From Xanthomonas campestris pv. badrii (GTDB lineage: Bacteria > Pseudomonadota > Gammaproteobacteria > Xanthomonadales > Xanthomonadaceae): DNA of 64,000 nucleotides. Location: the NCBI RefSeq assembly GCF_012848175.1, contig NZ_CP051651.1, positions 2,356,001 through 2,420,000 of the forward strand, given 5' to 3'. The notes below the pieces were generated by a model that saw only the letters and a list, made by a program, of their open reading frames with translations, was not told the DNA's origin and ran no database searches. Shown here one piece after another: positions 1 through 10,126 of the stretch; position 1 is the stretch's first letter, and every line of letters begins with the position of its first letter. A program made the translations under genes and the position numbers.

Positions 1-1514
1 TCGTGCGCCAGCTGCTTTTCGCGCGCCAGTTCGTCGGGCGTCATGAAATGACGCGCGGCCACCGGGCGCACCAGCAGATTGCAGATCAGGCCGAGCACGA
101 GCATGCCGGCGAGGATGTACATGGTGGTGTTGTAGACCTGTGACGGCGGGCTGCCGTGCGCCAGCTGGTACTCGCGCATGTACCCCACGACCACCGGGCC
201 GAGGATGCCGGCGGTGGCCCAGGCGGTCAGCAGACGGCCGTGGATGGCGCCCACCATCTGGGTCCCGAACAGGTCGGCCAGATACGCCGGAATGGTGGCG
301 AAGCCGCCGCCGTACATCGACAGGATGATGCAGAAGATGCCCACGAACAGCGCGATACCGCCCACGCCACCGGCCGACGGCGCCGCCGCATACAGGCAGA
401 TACCCAGCACGAAGAACAGCGTGTAGGTGTTCTTGCGGCCGAGCTTGTCGGACATGCTGGCCCAGAAGAAGCGGCCACCGATGTTGAACAGGCTGAGCAG
501 GCCGGTGAAGCCGGCCGCGATGGCCGCGATGCTGGCCAACTGGGTCGGGTCCAGGCTGCCGAAGCCGATGTCCACGCCGATCAGGCGGCCGCCGAACACT
601 TCCTGCAGCATCGGCGAAGACATGCCGATCACGCCGATACCGGCCGAGACGTTCAGGCACAGCACGCCCCACAGCAACCAGAACTGCGGGATGCCCCAGA
701 CCTTTTTCACGTGCACGTGGTTGGCGGTGATCATCGCGTTGGTGTTGGCCACCGGGGCGGTCCAGCCGGCCGGCGTCCAGCCGCTCGGCGGCACGCGGTA
801 GCCGAACGCGCCGGCCATCATGAAGACGAAGTACAGCGCCGCCATCACCAGGAAGGTTTCCATCACGCCCACCGAGGTAGGGGTGGCGAAGTGGCGCATC
901 AGCGCATCGGCCAGCGGGCTGCCGATCATCGCGCCGCCACCGAAGCCCATGATGGCCATGCCGGTCGCCATGCCGCGGCGGTCGGGGAACCATTTGATCA
1001 GGGTCGACACCGGCGAGATGTAACCCAGGCCCAGACCGATACCGCCGATCACGCCCGAGCCCAGCCACAGCATCCAGATCTGGTGGAAGTGGATACCGGC
1101 TGCCGAGATCACCAGGCCGCCGCACCAGCACAGCGCCGAAACCACGCCGGCCTTGCGCGGGCCGGCACGTTCCAGCCAGCCGCCCCAGATCGCCGCCGAG
1201 CACCCCAGCAGCACGAAGAACAGCGTGTACATCCACTGCAGTTCGCTGATCTTCCAGTCGCAGGTGGTGGCCACCATGCGCGCGAACAGGCTCATGTCGG
1301 CCGGACACGCGATCGACTCGGTGATTCCCAGCGCCTTGGACAGCGGCAACCAGAACACACTGAAGCCGTAGGCCATGCCGATACACAGATGGATCGCCAG
1401 CGCTGCCGGCGGCACCAGCCAACGATTGAATCCCGGACGCGCAACGATGCGCTCCTTGGACAGCAGACCGGCGTCAGCGCCGCTGGCTGTCGCCACGGTG
1501 GACCCTTGCGTCAT
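1..1514 (-). CDS. MFS transporter, OFA (oxalate/formate antiporter-like) family, 3' end outside window
   Basis: Inner-membrane secondary transporter of the major facilitator superfamily. The reverse-strand translation runs from an N-terminal MTQGSTVATASG through many hydrophobic segments and leaves the window before a stop (about 504 residues present). Visible hallmarks are a first helix with HLCIGMAYGFSVFWLPL, a GPRKAG loop after helix 2, and the repeated half-domain loop SDKLGRKNTY. These fit the OFA family, whose members carry small carboxylates; the substrate cannot be read from sequence. Two ATGs lie six bases apart (1520 and 1514). The one at 1514 is preferred because a GGGGA stands 8 bases before it, whereas it abuts the upstream ATG. 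A long insertion before helix 3, with two cysteines, is unusual but is seen in proteobacterial homologues. Divergent from the transaminase gene. Confidence 0.85.
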   Translation of the reverse strand, partial: MTQGSTVATASGADAGLLSKERIVARPGFNRWLVPPAALAIHLCIGMAYGFSVFWLPLSKALGITESIACPADMSLFARMVATTCDWKISELQWMYTLFFVLLGCSAAIWGGWLERAGPRKAGVVSALCWCGGLVISAAGIHFHQIWMLWLGSGVIGGIGLGLGYISPVSTLIKWFPDRRGMATGMAIMGFGGGAMIGSPLADALMRHFATPTSVGVMETFLVMAALYFVFMMAGAFGYRVPPSGWTPAGWTAPVANTNAMITANHVHVKKVWGIPQFWLLWGVLCLNVSAGIGVIGMSSPMLQEVFGGRLIGVDIGFGSLDPTQLASIAAIAAGFTGLLSLFNIGGRFFWASMSDKLGRKNTYTLFFVLGICLYAAAPSAGGVGGIALFVGIFCIILSMYGGGFATIPAYLADLFGTQMVGAIHGRLLTAWATAGILGPVVVGYMREYQLAHGSPPSQVYNTTMYILAGMLVLGLICNLLVRPVAARHFMTPDELAREKQLAH

Positions 1515-1904
1515 TCCCATTTCCCCAAATAAAAGTGCGATGAACTGCGATGAATACGATTGACGGCTGCGATGGAGTGGCGCAATGCGATCGGGCCGGC
1601 GACAACAATCAGCCCCGACAGGCGTCGGTCTGGCGCATCATCGGCGATCCTGGCGTCATTGCAATGCTCGGCATCGCCTCGCAGCGTTCCATCGCACGGC
1701 CACACCCACGCCACGCAGGCCTTCCTCGTCGTTAGCGGCCGGCCGTGCGACTAATTGACTAGTTCTTATGGAGTAGATGACACGGCTGCCAGCCGTGACT
1801 GGCGCGCTGCGATGAGCGGCCGGGCATCGGCGGGGTGACGGCCAGGGTGACGGCCAGGGCGCAGGCTGCCGTAGAGTCGGGCCATCCCCGCCACGGAGCC
1901 TGCG
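1515..1904. other. Intergenic region between divergent transporter and transaminase genes
   Basis: About 390 bases without a convincing gene. It must hold promoters for both flanking genes. The only structure seen is a short tandem duplication near 1837-1861, in which gtgacggccaggg is repeated twice. No clear terminator, tRNA or binding-site palindrome was recognised. Confidence 0.5.
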
Positions 1905-3257
1905 ATGCACGACCACCCTTCGCACGAGAGCGCCCATGCGTTGCGGGCGCCGCCGCAGCTGGACGCGTTCTGGATGCCGTTCACTGCCAACCGCCAGTTC
2001 AAGGCGCGCCCTCGCCTGCTGGCCTCCGCGGCCGGCATGTATTACCGGGATGTCGACGGCCGCCAGATCCTGGACGGCACCGCCGGACTGTGGTGCTGCA
2101 ATGCCGGGCATGGCCGCGAGCGCATCGTGGCGGCGATCCGCGACCAGGCCGGCACGCTGGATTTCGCGCCCACCTTCCAGATGGGCTCACCGCTGCCGTT
2201 CGTGCTGGCGCAGCGGCTGGCGGCGATCGCCCCGCCGGGGCTGGAGCATGTGTTCTTCACCAACTCCGGGTCGGAGGCGGTGGATAGCGCGATGAAGATC
2301 GTGCTGGCCTATCACCGGCTGCGTGGCCAGGGCCAGCGCACCCGCTTCATCGGCCGCGAGAAGGCCTATCACGGTGTCGGGTTCGGCGGCATGTCGATCG
2401 GCGGGCTGCCCAACAACCGCAAGTGGTTCGGCCCGCTGCTGGCCGGCACCGACCATCTGCGCCACACCCTGGACCTGCAGCGCAACGCCTATTCGCGCGG
2501 GCTGCCGGCGCATGGCGCGGAGCTGGCCGACGACCTGGAGCGGCTGATCACCCTGCACGACGCCTCCACCATTGCCGCGGTGTTCGTCGAGCCGGTGTCC
2601 GGCTCGGCCGGGGTGATCCTGCCGCCGCAAGGCTACCTGCAACGGCTGCGCGACATCTGCGACCGCCACGGCATCGTGCTGGTGTTCGACGAGGTGATCA
2701 CCGGCTTCGGTCGGGTCGGCGAGGCATTTGCGGCGCAGCGCTTCGGCGTCACCCCGGACATCATCACCGCCGCCAAGGGGCTGACCAGCGGCACCGTGCC
2801 GATGGGCGCGGTGCTGGTGAGCACCGCCATCCACGATGCCTTCATGCACGGGCCGGAGGCGGCGATCGACCTGTTCCACGGCTATACCTACTCCGGGCAT
2901 CCGCTGGCCTGCGCGGCGGCATTGGCCACCCTGGACACCTATGCCGAAGAAGGCCTGTTCCAGCGCGCGATCACGCTCGGCCCGCACTGGGAACAGGCGC
3001 TGCACGGCCTGCGCGGGCTGCCGCATGTGATCGACATCCGCAACATCGGCCTGATCGGCGCGATCGAGCTGGCGCCACGCAACGGTGCGCCGGGGGCACG
3101 TGGCTATGCCGCGTTCGAGCGCTGCTTCCACGAAGGCGGCCTGCTGGTGCGGGTCACCGGCGATGTCATCGCGCTGTCGCCGCCGCTGATCGTGACCGAG
3201 GAGCAGATCGGGCAGATGGTCCAGACCCTGGCCGGGATCCTGCGCACGCTGGAGTGA
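1905..3257 (+). CDS. Omega-amino acid:pyruvate / beta-alanine-type aminotransferase (class III, PLP)
   Basis: A 450-residue class III (subgroup II) PLP-dependent transaminase. It moves the terminal amino group of an omega-amino acid such as beta-alanine onto pyruvate or another keto acid in the cytoplasm. The N-terminus LDAFWMPFTANRQFK and the WCCNAGHGR segment are typical of the omega-amino acid:pyruvate transaminase branch. The glycine-rich cofactor loop is TNSGSEAVDSAM. DEVITGFGR holds the aspartate that contacts the pyridine nitrogen, and the Schiff-base lysine is K291 in AAKGLTSG. Length matches the family (about 440-450). The ATG is the first in frame and the N-terminus aligns with family starts. 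The adjacent divergent OFA-type transporter may import a substrate, but that is inference. Branch assignment is good; exact substrate is unproven. Confidence 0.87.
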   Translation: MHDHPSHESAHALRAPPQLDAFWMPFTANRQFKARPRLLASAAGMYYRDVDGRQILDGTAGLWCCNAGHGRERIVAAIRDQAGTLDFAPTFQMGSPLPFVLAQRLAAIAPPGLEHVFFTNSGSEAVDSAMKIVLAYHRLRGQGQRTRFIGREKAYHGVGFGGMSIGGLPNNRKWFGPLLAGTDHLRHTLDLQRNAYSRGLPAHGAELADDLERLITLHDASTIAAVFVEPVSGSAGVILPPQGYLQRLRDICDRHGIVLVFDEVITGFGRVGEAFAAQRFGVTPDIITAAKGLTSGTVPMGAVLVSTAIHDAFMHGPEAAIDLFHGYTYSGHPLACAAALATLDTYAEEGLFQRAITLGPHWEQALHGLRGLPHVIDIRNIGLIGAIELAPRNGAPGARGYAAFERCFHEGGLLVRVTGDVIALSPPLIVTEEQIGQMVQTLAGILRTLE

Positions 3258-3480
3258 TGCCCACAGGCCGGCCAGCAGCCCAGCGTGTGTGCGAACGCCA
3301 TCTGCCTGCTGGTCCGCTCGCCTGGGCGGTGCGTGTGGCCTTGCCTGGCAGGCCTTGGCCATCCACTGGCCGGGCGCGCACCGGGCGTACGCGTGTCATG
3401 CGCGCAGGCGCCGCGTCAAGCGCGCAAAGCCGGAGCAGGCTCACTACAATGCCGGCCCCGTCTTCCCCCGCCGTTGCCGC

Positions 3481-4353
3481 ATGAACATCGTTGTCAAAGA
3501 AGAACTCAAGGCCTATATCGACCCGCTGACGCCCGACGAGCACGAGGCGCTGGAGCGCAGCCTGCTGGCCGAAGGCTGCCGCGACGCGCTGGTGCTGTGG
3601 GGGGAGGTGCTGGTGGACGGCCACAACCGCTATGGCATCTGCCAGAAGCACGGGCTGCCGTTCCAGACCGTGCAGAACCCGCGTTTTACCTCGATGCAGG
3701 ACGTGCACCTGTGGATGATCGAGCAGCACCTGGGCCGGCGCAGCGTCTCCGACTTCCAACGCGGCGTGCTGGCACTGCGCAAGCGCGAGATCCTGGCCGC
3801 ACGCCAGCGGACACAGCGCGAGGCCGACGCCGCCGCCGAGGCGCCGGTGCTGGCCGATACGCAGGCACAAACCGACGGTGACGACAGCACAGTACGCGAC
3901 ACCCCTGCCGCGCAGGCTGGCGAGGACACCGACAGCCCACCGTGGGAAGACACCTCCACCCCGGTCAGCCGCGCCGAGCTGGCACGCGAGGCACGCCTGA
4001 GCAGCAACCAGGTGGTCATGATCGAACGCATCCACAAGCAGGCCGCCCCGGAAGTGGTGCAGGCGGTGAAAGCAGGCGAGATCTCGATCAGCGCCGCCGC
4101 TGCGGTGGCCACCCTGTCCGAAGACGAACAGCGCGCCGCCGCGCAGGCCGGCAAGGCCGAGCTCAAGCAGGCCGCCAAGCGCGTGCGCGATGCCAAGCGC
4201 AAGCCCAAGTCCGACGAGGCTGACGGTGGCGAGGCCGAACGCCGCGACCTCAAGGCCTTGCAGCGCCGCGTCACCGAACTGGAGAACGAGAACGCCGCCC
4301 TGCAGTCCAAGGTGGCCGCGCTGCAGGCGCAGCTGGAGCGTCTGCGCGGCTGA
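3481..4353 (+). CDS. ParB-N domain protein (plasmid replication/partition-like), unknown role
   Basis: A 290-residue soluble protein. Residues 1-95 resemble a ParB/Spo0J N-terminal (sulfiredoxin-like) domain with the VLVDGHNRYGICQK segment, equivalent to the family's DGH(N/H)R box. A basic helical stretch follows, then an acidic low-complexity linker (about 115-160). Next comes a helix-turn-helix-like part (AELAREARLSSNQVVMIERI) and a C-terminal coiled coil rich in E, K and L from about 230. Frame-compatible starts exist further upstream, but homology begins at this ATG. Chromosomal ParB with its ParA partner is not nearby, so this is not the main partition protein; xanthomonads carry such stand-alone genes annotated as partition-related. 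The function is unknown. Confidence 0.7.
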   Translation: MNIVVKEELKAYIDPLTPDEHEALERSLLAEGCRDALVLWGEVLVDGHNRYGICQKHGLPFQTVQNPRFTSMQDVHLWMIEQHLGRRSVSDFQRGVLALRKREILAARQRTQREADAAAEAPVLADTQAQTDGDDSTVRDTPAAQAGEDTDSPPWEDTSTPVSRAELAREARLSSNQVVMIERIHKQAAPEVVQAVKAGEISISAAAAVATLSEDEQRAAAQAGKAELKQAAKRVRDAKRKPKSDEADGGEAERRDLKALQRRVTELENENAALQSKVAALQAQLERLRG

Positions 4354-4540
4354 GCGCGCGACGGCCGATCCGGCGAGTCTGCCCGTGGTCGCAGCGCGCC
4401 CGGGCGCCACGAAGCATGACCGGTAACACCCTCCCGCCCGGGCGCGCGCCTAGACGAGGAATGATTGCGTCGGGACAGGTAGATCGGCACGGTGCCTGCC
4501 GTGGACATGCCATCGGCACGCGACTGGGTACACTCGCAGG

Positions 4541-5845
4541 ATGGACCCACGCGTTAGCAGTTCCCGCCCCGTCGATCCCCGCCGCGCCCAGTTGCAGCGC
4601 ATGAAATTGCTGGCCGTGGCCTTGCTGCTGGCCATGTTCGCCGGCTTCGTGGTCAGCCACCTGATGGGCGAGCACGGCATCTGGGCCTGGGTCTCGGCCT
4701 TCTGCGAAGCGGCCACGGTCGGTGCATTGGCCGACTGGTTCGCGGTGGTGGCCTTGTTCCGCCATCCGATGGGTCTGCCGATCCCGCACACGGCCATCCT
4801 GCCGCGCGGCAAGGAGCGGCTGGCCGACGGTCTGGCGGTGTTCGTGCGCGACCAGTTCCTGGCGCCGGATGCGTTGATGGACAAGCTGCGCGTCTTCGAC
4901 CCGGCCAGCCGGCTCGGCGAATGGCTGGCCAAGCCCGAGCAGTCGCACATGCTGGCGCAGATGGCGCGCGGCTGGATGTTGCAGGCACTGGAGCTGCTGG
5001 ACGAGGCCGCGGTGCGGCGTGCAATCCAGCGCTTCGTGGTGGACCGCCTGCGCACGTGGAATGCGGCCGCCACCGTGGGCGATGTCATGGCCTTGCTCAC
5101 CACCGATGGGCGCCACCAGAAACTGCTGGACGAAGTGCTGCTGCGGCTGGGCGAGTGGCTGGACCAGGAACAGGTCAAGACCCGCGCCTCGGCGCTGATC
5201 GTGCGCTACGCCCGGCGCGAATGGCCCAAGCTGGTCGGCACGGTAAACTGGGTCAAGCCGATCGAAGAGATCGGCGACTCGCTGGCCGACCGCATGGCGC
5301 GTGCGGCGATCGAAGAATTGCAGGACATCCTCACCACCCCCGAGCATCCAATCAGGCGCGACTATGAAACCTGGTTGCAGGGTTACATCGCGCGGCTGCG
5401 CGATGAGCCGGACATGGCCGAACGCGTGGAAGCGCTTAAGCAGCGCGTGATCGACCACCCGGCATTGCAGGACTACGTGCAGGGCCTGTGGGGCGAAATC
5501 CGCACGGCACTACGCAACGACCTGGCAGGCGAAGACTCGTCGATGGCCGCGCACCTGGAGCGCTCCATGCAATCGCTCGGCAAGGCGCTGTCGCAGGACC
5601 CGTCATTGCGCGAGGCACTCAACCAGCACATGCTGCAGGCGGCGGACAAACTCACCGCGCGTCTGCGTGCATCGGTTACCGACCATATTGCCTCGACGAT
5701 GAAAAGTTGGGACGAACGTCACCTCGTCGAACAATTGGAATTGGGTGTGGGACGCGATCTGCAATACATTCGCTTCAACGGCACCCTGGTTGGCGGGCTG
5801 ATCGGTCTTGCCCTTCACGCATTATCGATCTGGCTATCGTTCTGA
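4541..5845 (+). CDS. DUF445 family inner-membrane protein
   Basis: A 434-residue protein of the DUF445 (YjiN-like) family. A basic N-terminal tail is followed by a membrane helix at about 22-42 (LLAVALLLAMFAGFVVSHLM) and then the conserved family block with AATVGALADWFAVVALFRHPMG and IPHTAILPRGKERLADGL at about 60-105. The middle is long and helical. A second hydrophobic helix closes the protein (GTLVGGLIGLALHALSIWLSF). Both ends are therefore likely in the membrane with the bulk in one compartment. No catalytic motif is visible and the family has no settled function. The ATG directly follows a cgcagg sequence. No operon partner is evident: gaps of about 190 and 150 bases separate it from its neighbours. 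Confidence 0.82.
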   Translation: MDPRVSSSRPVDPRRAQLQRMKLLAVALLLAMFAGFVVSHLMGEHGIWAWVSAFCEAATVGALADWFAVVALFRHPMGLPIPHTAILPRGKERLADGLAVFVRDQFLAPDALMDKLRVFDPASRLGEWLAKPEQSHMLAQMARGWMLQALELLDEAAVRRAIQRFVVDRLRTWNAAATVGDVMALLTTDGRHQKLLDEVLLRLGEWLDQEQVKTRASALIVRYARREWPKLVGTVNWVKPIEEIGDSLADRMARAAIEELQDILTTPEHPIRRDYETWLQGYIARLRDEPDMAERVEALKQRVIDHPALQDYVQGLWGEIRTALRNDLAGEDSSMAAHLERSMQSLGKALSQDPSLREALNQHMLQAADKLTARLRASVTDHIASTMKSWDERHLVEQLELGVGRDLQYIRFNGTLVGGLIGLALHALSIWLSF

Positions 5846-5996
5846 TGTACTGACACGACGTTGATCGCCCACCACGAACGCATGCAGACACTGGGGAAAC
5901 TGCACGCAGCCGGATGATCGTCAGGCGGTACCACGCGGTCGACCTCACTGTCGGCCAGGACACTGGGCACGCAACAGGCAAGGCGAAGGAACGAGC

Positions 5997-8900
5997 ATGC
6001 CGAACGGCCGTTGGAATCTGCGCAGGAAATATGGGCGCCGTGCCTTTATCTGTGCAGCATTGATTCTTGTCGCCGGAGTGATCGCCGCCATCGTGTCGGG
6101 AGTCTGGCTGCAACGGCATAACGAACTGGAGCGCGACCAGCGATTCCAATACGTGGTGCGCACCCTGGCGCGCAATATCAGCGAGCGCATGTATACCTTC
6201 GAACACGGCCTGCGCGGCGCACGCGGCGCGGTGATCGGTGCCGGCAGCGAGGTCATCAGTCGGGAACGTTTCACCTTGTACAGCCGCTCGCGGGATTATT
6301 CGCGCGAGTTTCCCGGCGTGCTGGGCTACGGCTATATCCATCGCGTGGCGCCTGCCGACGAAGCGCGGTTCCTGGAAGCCGCACGTGCCGACGGTGCGCC
6401 GGACATCCATCGCCGCCCGCTGGCACCGTGGGATGGCGAGCGCTACATCGTGCTGTATTTCGAACCGGAGTCGTCCGGCAACCGGCCAATCGGCCTGGAC
6501 ATCGCCTCCGAACCGCGCCGACGTGCGGCGGCCCTGCAAGCCGCACGCAGCGGCGAACCCATCATGACCTCACCGGTCTCGCTGTCGGGCTACCGCGTGC
6601 CCAGCGAAAGCGGCTTTCTGGTGCTGCTGCCGGTCTATCGCGAAGGCATGCCGTTGCAGACCCCGCAACAACGCATGGCGGCGACCAATGGCTGGGTGTA
6701 TGCGCCCTTCAGCGTCGAGCAGATGGTGCGCAGCGCACTGGGCGAGCGCGACGACGTGGCGCTGGACCTGTCCGATCGCAACGAGCCCACCCACAACTTC
6801 TACCGCAGCGGCACGCCCGCCAGCGACAGCGCGCGGCGGCGACCGGTGGTGCAGCTGCTGCCCATCTACGGCCGCACCTGGATCATCACTGCCCATCCCA
6901 CCGCCAGCTTCGTCGCATCGCTCAACCAGACCCCGCCATGGCTGGTCGGTGGTTTGGTACTGGCGACCTCGGCGCTGCTGGCTGCATTGCTGGGGCTGTA
7001 CTTCAGCAACGGCTTGCGCCGCGAGGAAGTGCTGCGCAAGCAGATGGAACTGGCAGCCCTGGTCAGCCATTCCAGCGAAGCCATCGTGGCCGAAACGCCG
7101 GATGGCCGCATCACCCACTGGAATCCGGCCGCCGAGGCGATGTTCGGCTATGCCGCGGACGAGGCGATCGGCCAGGACCTGAGCATGCTGCTGTCGCCGC
7201 AACCGTATGCGATACCGGAGATCGACCAGCCCGAGCAGGCGCATCCGGTCAACGCGTCTGCGGCGCTGAGCGTGCGCCACCGCGACGGGCATCAGGTGCA
7301 CGTGCTGGCCAGCAAGGCGCCGATCATCGATGCGGACGAAACGCTCAGCGGCCACTCGCACTTCTTCCGCGACATCTCCGAGCGGGTGCGCTCGCACCAG
7401 CGCATCGTCGATCTCAACGCCTCGCTCGAACACCAGGTGGCCGAACGCACCAGCGAGCTGGTGAAGTTCTCGGTGCTGCAACGCGCGATCCTGGCGCATG
7501 CCGGCTACGCCATCATCGCCACCGATTCCAGCGGCTTCGTCACGCTGTTCAACCCCGCTGCAGAAAAAATGCTGGGCTACGCCGCCGCCGAGGTGATCGG
7601 CCGGCGCAAGGCCAGCCAGTTCGTCGAGCCGGAACAACTGCACGAACGCGCGCACCTGCTGTCCGAACAGACCGGCACGCCGGTGGCGCCGACACTGGAA
7701 GCGGTGGCCGCACTGACCAGCCTGGGCCGTAGCGATACCAGCGAGTGGACCTATGTCAGCCACGATGGTCGCCGCCTGCCGGTGCTGCTGACGCTGAGCA
7801 CCCTGCGCGACGACAACGATCAGGTGATCGGCTATCTCGGCGTGGCCGTGGATCTCACCGAGCAGAAGCTGCACGAGAAGCAGCTGCGGCTGGCGATGGA
7901 TGCGGCCAAGAGCGCCAACCAGTCCAAGTCCGATTTCCTGGCCAATATGAGCCATGAAATCCGCACCCCGATGAATGCCATCCTCGGCATGCTGTACCTG
8001 CTTCAACGCAGCGAGCTTCCCGGCGCCGCCCAGGACATGGTCACCAAGATCGACCGCTCGGCGCGCAGCCTGCTGGAGATCATCAACGACATCCTTGACT
8101 TCTCCAAGATCGAGGCCGGGCGCATCGACCTGGAGCGTGCGCCATTCGACCTCAACCAGCTGTTCGACAACATCGCCGACCTGATGCGCTCCTCGCTCAG
8201 CGCCAAACCGGTGGAGATGATCGTCGAGCCGTTGCCGCGCGACAGCCGCTGGCTGCTGGGCGATGCGCTGCGCATCAACCAGGTACTGGTCAACCTGGTC
8301 GGCAACGCGATCAAGTTCACCGAACAGGGCGAAGTGGTGCTGTCGGTGCGGCGCTTCCCCAGCGGCGACCCGAACAAGGTCAAGCTGCTGTTCTCGGTGC
8401 GCGACACCGGCATCGGCATTTCCAAGGAAAAGCAGAGCCTGATCTTTTCCCCGTTCCTGCAGGCCGATACCTCCACCAGCCGCCGCTACGGCGGCAGCGG
8501 CCTGGGCCTGACCATCAGCCGGCGGCTGATCGAACTGATGGGCGGCGAGCTGGAAGTGGAGAGCGTGCCCGGCCGTGGCAGCGAGTTCTATTTCGTGGTG
8601 ACGCTGGAAAAAACCGACCCGCCGGCCGCGCAGAGCGATGCGCCGCTGCCGCCGCCGGAGACGATGCCGCGCGTGCTGATCGCCGACGACCACGATGCCG
8701 CACTCAACAACCTGGTGCGCATCGCCACCGAGCTTGGCTGGCGGGTGGATGCGGTGGCCAGCGGCCAGGCCGCACTGGCCGCGATCGAACAGGCCGCCGA
8801 GCCCTACGACATCTTCCTGCTCGACTGGCGCATGCCCGACATCGACGGCGTGGCCATTGCGCGCCAGATCCGCGCGCGCGCCGTCCCCGGCCCGCATCCG

Positions 8901-10091
8901 GTGATCGTGATGGTCACCGCCTACGAACGCCGCCTGCTGGAGCAGCATCCCGAACAGCAGGACCTGGATGCGGTGATGACCAAGCCGGTGACCAGCGTGG
9001 CACTGCATCGCCTGGTGGAACAGCTGGCCGACGCGCGCCCCGGCGCACGCCCCGCTGCGCCCACCTTCGTGGCGCGGCGACTGGAAGGCGCGAACCTGCT
9101 GCTGGTGGACGACAGCGAAATCAATTGCGAGGTGGCGCAGCGCATTCTCGAAGGCGAAGGCGCCATGGTGACCGTCGCCCACGATGGCGAGCAGGCGGTC
9201 AACGTGCTCAAGCGTGCGCCGGAGCTGTTCCAGCTGGTGCTGATGGACGTGCAGATGCCGGTGGTGGACGGTTACGAAGCCACCCGCCGGCTGCGCCAGA
9301 TCCCGGCCCTGGCCAGCCTGCCAGTGATTGCCCTCACTGCCGGCGCCTTCCGCCCGCAACAGGAAAAAGCCCTGGAAGCCGGCATGAACGGTTTTATCGC
9401 CAAGCCGTTCAACGTGGAGGAGCTGGTCACCGCGATCCGGCATTTCATGCACCCGGGGATGCGCCGCATCCCGTCGCTGCCGCACGAGACCGACAGCAGC
9501 GACGGCCCGGAATGGCAGCACAGCGACCCGGAACTGCTGGACGCGGCGCGCGCGCGCAGCCTGTGGCGCGAGCGCGAGCCGTATGCACGCTATCTGCGCA
9601 AGCTGCTGCGCGAAAACCCCGACCCTGCCGGCGTGGCGGCCGAGCATCTGCGCAATAACGAGCTGTCGGCGATCGGCGCCATGGCGCACAAGCTGCGTGG
9701 CGCGGCCGGATCGCTGGCGCTACCGGCCCTGACCGGCGCCGCGGGCGATCTGGAGACACGGATCGAGGACGGCCATGACATCACCGCCGCGCTGACCGCG
9801 CTGCAGGACATCATGCAGCGCACGGCTGCTGCGATTGGCGCCTTTCTGCAGCACGACGATGCTGCGGCCGGCAGCGACGACGACGAGACCGCGCTCGACG
9901 CGGACAGCGTGCAGATCCTGGAAGCGGCCTTCGCCAGCGCCGATGCCGACAAGATCGACCATGCCCTGTTGATCTGCGCCCCTCGCCTGGCGCGCACGCT
10001 GCAGGAAGAACTGCAACGGGCGGTGGAGGATTTCGATTTCCGCCGCGCCGAAGCCACCCTGCGCGACTGGCAGGCCACCCACCCACGTTGA
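5997..10091 (+). CDS. Hybrid sensor histidine kinase: CHASE-PAS-PAS-HisKA-HATPase-REC-REC-Hpt
   Basis: A 1364-residue membrane sensor kinase with an internal phosphorelay. A transmembrane helix lies at about 18-40 and a second at about 315-338. The periplasmic loop between them matches the CHASE sensor domain. Two PAS segments follow (about 345-465 and 490-625). The HisKA phosphoacceptor is H653 in NMSHEIRTPMNAILG. The ATPase shows NLVGNAIKFT, DTGIGI and GGSGLGLTISRRL. Two receiver domains follow, with phosphoacceptor D943 (LLDWRMPDIDG) and D1084 (LMDVQMPVVDG). A C-terminal Hpt domain has H1231 (AHKLRGAAGSL). All relay residues are intact. The next gene, a REC-HD-GYP protein, starts 35 bases after the stop and is the obvious phosphotransfer target. 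The ligand sensed by CHASE is unknown. Confidence 0.9.
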   Translation: MPNGRWNLRRKYGRRAFICAALILVAGVIAAIVSGVWLQRHNELERDQRFQYVVRTLARNISERMYTFEHGLRGARGAVIGAGSEVISRERFTLYSRSRDYSREFPGVLGYGYIHRVAPADEARFLEAARADGAPDIHRRPLAPWDGERYIVLYFEPESSGNRPIGLDIASEPRRRAAALQAARSGEPIMTSPVSLSGYRVPSESGFLVLLPVYREGMPLQTPQQRMAATNGWVYAPFSVEQMVRSALGERDDVALDLSDRNEPTHNFYRSGTPASDSARRRPVVQLLPIYGRTWIITAHPTASFVASLNQTPPWLVGGLVLATSALLAALLGLYFSNGLRREEVLRKQMELAALVSHSSEAIVAETPDGRITHWNPAAEAMFGYAADEAIGQDLSMLLSPQPYAIPEIDQPEQAHPVNASAALSVRHRDGHQVHVLASKAPIIDADETLSGHSHFFRDISERVRSHQRIVDLNASLEHQVAERTSELVKFSVLQRAILAHAGYAIIATDSSGFVTLFNPAAEKMLGYAAAEVIGRRKASQFVEPEQLHERAHLLSEQTGTPVAPTLEAVAALTSLGRSDTSEWTYVSHDGRRLPVLLTLSTLRDDNDQVIGYLGVAVDLTEQKLHEKQLRLAMDAAKSANQSKSDFLANMSHEIRTPMNAILGMLYLLQRSELPGAAQDMVTKIDRSARSLLEIINDILDFSKIEAGRIDLERAPFDLNQLFDNIADLMRSSLSAKPVEMIVEPLPRDSRWLLGDALRINQVLVNLVGNAIKFTEQGEVVLSVRRFPSGDPNKVKLLFSVRDTGIGISKEKQSLIFSPFLQADTSTSRRYGGSGLGLTISRRLIELMGGELEVESVPGRGSEFYFVVTLEKTDPPAAQSDAPLPPPETMPRVLIADDHDAALNNLVRIATELGWRVDAVASGQAALAAIEQAAEPYDIFLLDWRMPDIDGVAIARQIRARAVPGPHPVIVMVTAYERRLLEQHPEQQDLDAVMTKPVTSVALHRLVEQLADARPGARPAAPTFVARRLEGANLLLVDDSEINCEVAQRILEGEGAMVTVAHDGEQAVNVLKRAPELFQLVLMDVQMPVVDGYEATRRLRQIPALASLPVIALTAGAFRPQQEKALEAGMNGFIAKPFNVEELVTAIRHFMHPGMRRIPSLPHETDSSDGPEWQHSDPELLDAARARSLWREREPYARYLRKLLRENPDPAGVAAEHLRNNELSAIGAMAHKLRGAAGSLALPALTGAAGDLETRIEDGHDITAALTALQDIMQRTAAAIGAFLQHDDAAAGSDDDETALDADSVQILEAAFASADADKIDHALLICAPRLARTLQEELQRAVEDFDFRRAEATLRDWQATHPR

Positions 10092-10126
10092 AGGCGATCG
10101 CCCGCGCCTGCTGCAAGGACCTCCGC

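Noticed and set aside
156..1532. A 458-codon plus-strand open frame
   Set aside because: It is antisense to the MFS transporter; composition is low-complexity and the minus strand gives a textbook transporter.
6570..9689. A 1039-codon minus-strand open frame
   Set aside because: It is the shadow of the hybrid histidine kinase, whose domains and motifs are complete on the plus strand.
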